From NCBI GenBank assembly GCA_937867175.1, contig CALMKG010000120.1:1-34903 (forward strand): a stretch of 34,903 nt of DNA, given 5' to 3'. Position 1 is the first letter of the stretch; every line of letters starts with the position of its first letter. Positions 30,064 to 34,903 of this stretch are shown piece by piece. The translations under genes were made by a program, and so were the position numbers. The DNA is from an uncultured Propionibacterium sp. (GTDB lineage: Bacteria > Actinomycetota > Actinomycetes > Propionibacteriales > Propionibacteriaceae). The notes beneath the pieces were generated by a model. That model was given only the letters and a program-made list of their open reading frames with translations, had not been told where the DNA came from and did not search any database.

Positions 30064-32784
30064 GTGACCAGTGTCTCGCTAGCCCAGACCCAGCCGGTGC
30101 GAGCTGTCCCGGATGCCTACGCACGGGGTGTCGATGAGATCTGCGCGATCCTGGACACCAGTACGGAAGGGCTGAGCACCGCCTCCGCCCGAGGACGGCT
30201 GGCACAAGTCGGCCCCAACCTCATTGAGGCGACCGCCGCCGAGCCTGCTTGGCGCCGCTTCCTGCGCCATTTCGACGACATCTTGATCTACATCCTGCTG
30301 GTGGCAGCGGCGCTCAAGCTGGCCATGGGGGAATGGATCGACTTCTGGGTGATCCTTGCCGTGGCGGTGATCAACGCGGTGATCGGTTTCGTCCAGGAAG
30401 GGCGTGCGGAGACCGCACTGGCTGGCATCCGCCAGATGCTCTCGGCCGAGGCGCAGGTGCTCCGCGACGGGAGTTGGGTGAAGGTGGGGGCAGAGGAACT
30501 CGTCCCCGGCGATGTGGTCCGGGTGGGCGCAGGGGCGAAGGTGCCCGCCGACATGCGCTTGCTGGAGGCCTCCAACCTGCGAGTGGCGGAGGCCGCCCTG
30601 ACCGGGGAGAGCGAGCCGTCCCCGAAGGATGTCGCGCAGGTGCCCCTGGGTACCGATATCGGCGACCGTTCCTCGATGCTGTTCTCGTCTGCACTGGTGT
30701 CGGCCGGGCAGGGCGTTGGTGTGGTCACCGCAACCGGGTCTCAGGCGGAGATCGGGCGGATCACCACGATGCTGTCCGAGATAGACACTCTCGACACCCC
30801 GATGACCCGGCAGATGAATGGTTTCGCCAAGAAGCTGTCGCTGGTGATCGGGGTCAGCGCCGTCGTGCTGGTCCTGGTCGGCAGGCTGCTGCACGGCATG
30901 CCGACGAACGAGCTGATCTCGGCGGTGATCGGGTTCGCGGTAGCCGCGATCCCCGAAGGGCTGCCTGCATTGGTGACGATCACCTTGGCCCTGGGTGTGC
31001 AGCAGATGGCCAAACGCCATGCGATCATCCGCCGGCTGCCGTCGGTGGAGACGCTGGGCTCGGTCACTCGGATCTGTTCCGACAAGACCGGCACCCTCAC
31101 CACCAACGAGATGACCGTGCGCAGTGTGGTCACCTGTGTTGGTGAGTACGAGGTGACCGGGCTCGGCTACGACCCGGTTGGCGAGGTCACCCTCGACGGC
31201 AAGCTGGCGGAACTGGCGACTCGTGGGGATTTGCGCGCGGTGATCACCGCCATGAGCGTGGTCAATGACGCCGAGGTGGGCCAGATCGACGGGCGCTGGA
31301 CGCTGGTGGGGGAGCCGACCGAAGGTGCGCTGCGAACACTCGGGATGAAGACAGGATTCGATCCCACCAGCTACCCGCGCTTGGCGCTGCTGCCGTTTGA
31401 CTCCGAACACAAGTACATGGCCACGCTCAACACGACACCCGAACAACACGAGGTGATCCTGGTCAAGGGCGCCCCGGACCGGTTGCTGGATCGTGCCGCA
31501 ACCCAGCTGTCTGCGACCGGGGCGCTGGAGCCGCTGGATCGGGCCTGGTGGGAGGCCAGGGTGGACGAGTTGTCCGCCAAGGGCCTGCGGGTGCTGGCCG
31601 CCGCGTCGCGTCCCAGCAGTATCGCGCAATCCCTCGACGGACTCGGCCATGATGACCTGATCGACCTGACGGTCCTGGGTGTGACCGGCATAGTCGATCC
31701 GCCCCGGCCGGAGGCCGTCCAGGCAATCGCCACCTGCCACACCGCTGGCATCAAGGTGACCATGATCACCGGTGATCACGCCGGCACCGCAACCGCCATC
31801 GGCCGCGAGCTGGGCATAATCACCGATGACGCTCGCTCGGCGGTGACCGGTGCCGGGGTGGAGGCCGCCACCAACAAGCAGTTGCGCAAGCTTGTCGAGA
31901 GCACCGACGTTTTCGCCCGCACCAGCCCTGAGCACAAGTTGCGGCTGGTGCAGGCCCTGCAGGCAAACGGGGAGATCGTCGCCATGACCGGCGACGGGGT
32001 GAACGACGCTCCTGCCCTCAAGCAGGCCGACGTCGGTGTGGCGATGGGGATCAAAGGCACCGAGGCGACCAAGGAGGCCGCCGACATCGTGCTTGCCGAC
32101 GACAACTTCGTGACGATCGAGTGCGCGATCGAAGAGGGCCGCCGTATCAATGACAACTTGCACAAGTCGGTGCTCTTCCTGTTGCCGACCAATGGCGCCC
32201 AATCCCTGGTGGTGCTGTCTGCGGTCTTGTTCGGGTGGACGCTGCCGCTGGCTCCCGTGCAGATCCTGTGGGTGAACATGGTCACCGCCATCACGCTCTC
32301 GCTGGCCCTTGCCTACGAGCCTGCCGAGCCAGACATCATGCTGCGTCCCCCACGCCGCCCCGATGCGCCGCTGCTTAATGCCAAGTACTTGCCCCGGATC
32401 GCCGTCGCTTCGTTGCTCATCGCCGCCGCCACCCTGATCACCTTCACGCTCGGTCGAATGCTGACCGGCGACCTGGCCAGCGCGCAGACCTGGGCGGTCA
32501 ACACGCTGGCACTCGGCCAGGCCGCCTACCTGTTCAATGCGCGATTCCTGCGCGAGTCGAGCCTGCGCCGCGAGGCCATCGGCGGCAACCCGATGGTCTG
32601 GCGGGTCGTCGGGCTGCTGGTGATCTTGCAGCTCGGTTTCGTCTACCTGCCGGTGATGAACGCCTGGTTCGGCTCGGCGGCCCTGGGCGTCCTCGGGTGG
32701 GCCATCCCACTGAGCTTCGCAGTGGTCATCTTCGCGCTGATGGAGGTGGGCAAGGCTCTCCTGCGCGTCCGCGAGACTGGATGA
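30064..32784 (+). CDS. Cation-transporting P-type ATPase (type II, CtpF/PMR1-like)
   Basis: A 906-residue P2-type ATPase that pumps a cation, probably Ca2+ or another divalent or monovalent ion, across the membrane. TGES in the actuator domain (about residue 180), IPEGLP in helix 4 (about 297-302), phosphorylation site D340 in DKTGTLT, KGAPDRLL in the nucleotide-binding domain and MTGDGVND (641-648) are all intact. The N-terminal cation ATPase domain and six C-terminal helices are present. Helix 5 reads LLPTNGAQSLV, where PMR1/CtpF-type pumps as I remember them have an acidic residue (NxGE), so ion choice is open. GTG 30064 follows a leaderless -10. It lies alone between the sugar operon and a membrane-protein cluster. 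Confidence 0.9.
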   Translation: MTSVSLAQTQPVRAVPDAYARGVDEICAILDTSTEGLSTASARGRLAQVGPNLIEATAAEPAWRRFLRHFDDILIYILLVAAALKLAMGEWIDFWVILAVAVINAVIGFVQEGRAETALAGIRQMLSAEAQVLRDGSWVKVGAEELVPGDVVRVGAGAKVPADMRLLEASNLRVAEAALTGESEPSPKDVAQVPLGTDIGDRSSMLFSSALVSAGQGVGVVTATGSQAEIGRITTMLSEIDTLDTPMTRQMNGFAKKLSLVIGVSAVVLVLVGRLLHGMPTNELISAVIGFAVAAIPEGLPALVTITLALGVQQMAKRHAIIRRLPSVETLGSVTRICSDKTGTLTTNEMTVRSVVTCVGEYEVTGLGYDPVGEVTLDGKLAELATRGDLRAVITAMSVVNDAEVGQIDGRWTLVGEPTEGALRTLGMKTGFDPTSYPRLALLPFDSEHKYMATLNTTPEQHEVILVKGAPDRLLDRAATQLSATGALEPLDRAWWEARVDELSAKGLRVLAAASRPSSIAQSLDGLGHDDLIDLTVLGVTGIVDPPRPEAVQAIATCHTAGIKVTMITGDHAGTATAIGRELGIITDDARSAVTGAGVEAATNKQLRKLVESTDVFARTSPEHKLRLVQALQANGEIVAMTGDGVNDAPALKQADVGVAMGIKGTEATKEAADIVLADDNFVTIECAIEEGRRINDNLHKSVLFLLPTNGAQSLVVLSAVLFGWTLPLAPVQILWVNMVTAITLSLALAYEPAEPDIMLRPPRRPDAPLLNAKYLPRIAVASLLIAAATLITFTLGRMLTGDLASAQTWAVNTLALGQAAYLFNARFLRESSLRREAIGGNPMVWRVVGLLVILQLGFVYLPVMNAWFGSAALGVLGWAIPLSFAVVIFALMEVGKALLRVRETG

Positions 32785-32916
32785 CCCTGCTGCCAAACGG
32801 TTCCGCGGATAGCCGGCTCATCACCAGTTGATGAACCTGCGCCTCAGGACTGGCCTGCCCGCGCCGGGGTGCAAGAAGCTGGACTCACTGTCGACAACAC
32901 GAACCCAGGAGGCAAC
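32785..32916. other. Intergenic region behind the P-type ATPase
   Basis: No gene is seen before 32917. TCATCA-ccagt-TGATGA (32818-32834) is a perfect 6-bp inverted repeat with a five-base centre, about 35 bases after the ATPase stop; it could be an operator. No recognisable promoter was found for the genes that follow. Confidence 0.35.
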
Positions 32917-33015
32917 ATGCCGCGACGAACACGTCTGGTCTCATTGATCTTGCCAGCGACGGTGGCTGCCCGGACGGCGCTGTCGGACGACGTCAAGTGC
33001 TTAGCTCAGCCGTGA
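32917..33015 (+). CDS. Possible small leader ORF, 32 codons
   Basis: A 32-residue frame (MPRRTRLVSLILPATVAART...) with a consensus Shine-Dalgarno AGGAGG five bases before its ATG, the best ribosome site in this part of the window. It has a basic start, a hydrophobic stretch (LVSLILPATVAA) and ends in TGA at 33013-33015, which overlaps GTG 33012 of the next gene as GTGA. The next gene has no ribosome site of its own, so this frame may drive its translation by coupling. I recognise no family. It could also be a decayed remnant or simply a leader peptide. Confidence 0.45.
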   Translation: MPRRTRLVSLILPATVAARTALSDDVKCLAQP

Positions 33016-34322
33016 CGCAACTGGAGGACGGTAACCCGGCGAAGGACGGGCTAAACGCTCAGTCGAAGGCCCACCCCGCGCGAAGGCGTGGCTGGTCAAT
33101 GCTGTCGGCCGTGCTGATCATCGTCGCGCTGCTGCTGGCACCGGTGGCCATTCTCGCCGGATATGCCAAGAGCCAACTGACGAGCACCGACACTTTCGTC
33201 TCGACGCTCGCCCCGTTGGCCGGTGACCCGGCAGTACAGCAGGTCGTCTCCAAAGCCGTCGCCGAAACGGTGAAGGCCGACCTCAACCTCGAGGCAAACG
33301 TAGCCGAGGTGTTCGCCGGGCTGGACCAGTTGCCTCTGCCCCCGCGCTCTGCGGCCGGGCTGGCAGGCCTGGAGGGACCGGTCGTGCTTGGGCTGAACTC
33401 GCTCGTGACGACCGCAGCGGACGAGCTTGTTGCATCACATCAGTTCGCCCAGTTGTGGGAGCAGACACTGCGCATCACCCACACCCAGTTGACCGCCACG
33501 CTCAGCGGTGACCCGGCCGCGCTCGCCCAGGTGGGGGCGGACGGCTCCTTGCGGCTCCAGCTCCAGCCGATCGTCGCTGCGGTGAAGGACCTCCTGATCG
33601 CCCAGGGTGTCGGCTTCGCCCGGTTCATTCCTGATGTCGAGCGGAGCATCGTCATCGTCGACTCGGGGGCCTTTGGCCAGCTCTCGGTGCTGTACGGGCT
33701 GGTGGTACGGCTGGGCACCTGGCTGCCCTGGCTCAGCTTGGCCCTGATGGTGGCCGGTGTGCTGATGGCGCAACGACGACGCCGGGCGCTTCGCTCGACG
33801 GCAACCGGCCTGGCGCTGGCCATGCTGGCGCTGGCTGGGGTGATCGCCATCGGACGGGGAGTCGCAGCCGCCACCTTGCCACAGGGGGTGTTGACCCGGG
33901 CAGCGGTATTGGCCGGCTACGACGCAGTGCTGGCGCCCGCACGGGGCATGGTGATCGCGGTCGGTTGTCTTGCGGTGGGTGTGGTGATCGTCGCCTGGCT
34001 GGCCGGCTCTGGCCGCTCGGCGCGTCTGATTCGAGACACGACCACGAGTCTGGCCGTCCGTGTGCGGAGCCAGGGTGAACGGTACGGCCTGACCACCGGC
34101 CGGGCCGGCACGTGGCTGGACCGACATCACCGGCTGCTGCTGGTGGCGATCGCAGTGTGCGCGTCCGCGGTCATCCTGCTGATCCGCCCGCTGTCGGCGG
34201 GTTTGGTGATCGGCGTGGGCGCTGCCGCACTCGTCCTCTTGCTGGCCCTGGAGATCGCCAGGCGTCCCGAACCCCACTACGAAACCCCCGAACCCCACGA
34301 CGAAACCGAGGAGCAAACATGA
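33012..34322 (+). CDS. Actinobacterial multi-pass membrane protein, unknown function
   Basis: A 436-residue protein with one N-terminal helix (LSAVLIIVALLLAPVAILAG), an extracytoplasmic domain of about 180 residues beginning STDTFVSTLAPLAGDPAVQQ, and five C-terminal helices. The stretch after the first helix (TDxxV..LAPLAxDPAVQ) recalls a widespread uncharacterised actinobacterial membrane family. The tail EPHYETPEPHDETEEQT is acidic. The start is uncertain: GTG 33012 overlaps the small upstream frame as GTGA; GTG 32997 would add five residues; ATG 33101 is also possible. No ribosome site precedes any of them. The stop overlaps the following gene as ATGA. Function unknown; the neighbours suggest only a membrane role. 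Confidence 0.75.
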   Translation: MTQLEDGNPAKDGLNAQSKAHPARRRGWSMLSAVLIIVALLLAPVAILAGYAKSQLTSTDTFVSTLAPLAGDPAVQQVVSKAVAETVKADLNLEANVAEVFAGLDQLPLPPRSAAGLAGLEGPVVLGLNSLVTTAADELVASHQFAQLWEQTLRITHTQLTATLSGDPAALAQVGADGSLRLQLQPIVAAVKDLLIAQGVGFARFIPDVERSIVIVDSGAFGQLSVLYGLVVRLGTWLPWLSLALMVAGVLMAQRRRRALRSTATGLALAMLALAGVIAIGRGVAAATLPQGVLTRAAVLAGYDAVLAPARGMVIAVGCLAVGVVIVAWLAGSGRSARLIRDTTTSLAVRVRSQGERYGLTTGRAGTWLDRHHRLLLVAIAVCASAVILLIRPLSAGLVIGVGAAALVLLLALEIARRPEPHYETPEPHDETEEQT

Positions 34323-34898
34323 ATGCCGTCATCGGCGACATCCTGCCGCTGGCTCTGGCCGTGGCCATCAGCCCGATCCCGATTATCGCGACCATCTTGA
34401 TGCTGATGTCACCCAAGCCCCGCCCCCTCGGGCTCAGCTTCCTCGGCGGCTGGGTGGTGGGCATCAGCGTTGCCGTGGTGGCGTTCACCCTGCTGGGCGG
34501 AATCCTGCCCGAACCCGAGACGGGCGATTCGCGGCCGGTGATGGGCACCATCCAGCTGATCGTGGGGGCACTTCTGCTGCTGATGGCCGTGAAGCAGTGG
34601 CGGGGACGCCCCAGAGCCGGCGAAGATGCGGAGCTGCCCAAGTGGATGGCTGCCATCGACACCATGAAACCGGGTGCGGCGCTGGGTTTGGCGTTGCTGT
34701 TGTCGGCAGTCAATCCGAAGAACCTGCTGCTGGCCGTGGCGGCCGGCGCCAGCATCGGCCGGGCCCAGCTGGGCACGGGCCGCCGATGTCCTAGACGAGG
34801 TGCGGGCGTGGCTGGTGGCGAACAACGCCGCCATCATGGCGGTGCTGTTGCTGGTCATCGGCACCCAACTACTCGGCAAGGGAATCGGCAGCTTCTGA
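34319..34898 (+). pseudogene. GAP/LysE-like transporter gene, broken by deletion and frameshift
   Basis: From ATG 34319 (ATGA overlap with the upstream gene) the frame reads like a GAP-family (Sap/LysE-like) membrane protein: LPLALAVAISPIPIIATILM, then LGLSFLGGWVVGISVAVVAF, then GAALGLALLLSAVNPKNLLL. After about residue 152 (near 34775) the frame becomes arginine-rich and runs on without stop to the window end. The family's C-terminus (RAADVLDEVRAWLVANNAAI, then AVLLLVIGTQLLGKGIGSF and stop) is read in another frame up to 34898. In family members I remember, some 40 residues with one or two helices lie between these parts, so a segment seems lost as well as the frame. Pseudogene, or assembly error at GC-rich sequence. 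Confidence 0.75.
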
Positions 34899-34903
34899 GC
34901 CCG

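Noticed and set aside
29882-30205. A 107-codon minus-strand frame over the P-type ATPase start
   Set aside because: It runs over the ATPase N-terminal coding region and promoter, is Cys/Ser/Arg-rich, and has no recognisable domain.
30079-32796. A 905-codon open frame on the minus strand opposite the P-type ATPase
   Set aside because: It is low in hydrophobic residues and rich in Gln, His, Arg and Gly, as expected for antisense of high-GC coding DNA. The plus strand carries all P-type ATPase motifs.
1-34903. CRISPR array, phage genes, biosynthetic cluster or multi-gene defence system
   Set aside because: No regularly spaced repeats, cas genes, integrases, capsid or tail genes, or NRPS/PKS domains were seen. 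The only defence genes are the restriction-modification pair.

Overview
The window is high-GC chromosomal DNA from an actinobacterium. Several things point to the order Propionibacteriales, probably Propionibacteriaceae, but the family is an inference from gene order and protein style, not from a search. The evidence is many GTG starts, many ATGA/GTGA stop-start overlaps, frequent leaderless promoters (TAnnnT six or seven bases before the start codon), encoded tRNA CCA ends, and a housekeeping order also seen around rsmI-tatD-rsmA-ispE and glmU-prs-rplY-pth-mfd in other actinobacteria.

Layout. (1) 1-900: tRNA-His (minus) with its terminator, then a nitroreductase-family gene. (2) 876-4770: a four-gene ferric-siderophore ABC importer (lipoprotein, two FecCD permeases, ATPase), read leftward behind a promoter that carries a DtxR/IdeR-type iron box. 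(3) 4800-8650: a histidine phosphatase, a uracil permease and a protein O-mannosyltransferase. (4) 8686-12668: rsmI-tatD-rsmA-ispE-marR, tightly packed, for ribosomal RNA methylation, DNA/RNA quality control and isoprenoid synthesis. (5) 12684-13566: a TetR regulator (minus) and tRNA-Gln(TTG). (6) 13656-16076: a complete PaeR7I/XhoI-type restriction-modification pair directly behind tRNA-Gln. (7) 16114-19311: a very large MacB-like ATPase-permease fusion with an unusual LDLSG-repeat stretch. (8) 19598-27190: glmU-prs-rplY-pth-mfd, for cell wall precursor, PRPP, ribosome and transcription-coupled repair functions, closed by a perfect 17-bp terminator stem. (9) 27276-29596: a two-gene sugar uptake and phosphorylation operon (minus). 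(10) 29597-30063: a comparatively AT-rich intergenic region. (11) 30064-34898: a P-type cation ATPase, a possible 32-codon leader ORF coupled to a membrane protein, and a GAP/LysE-like gene that is broken by a deletion and frameshift.

Most of the window is core metabolism. The accessory parts are the restriction-modification pair, probably the large ABC exporter, and the right end. I see no CRISPR array, transposase, phage gene or clearly new multi-gene defence system. The best second-look items are the restriction-modification pair behind a tRNA gene whose variable region looks long, the LDLSG-repeat ectodomain, the cysteine cluster at the end of the siderophore ATPase, the small coupled ORF at 32917, the broken GAP gene, and the set of leaderless promoters.
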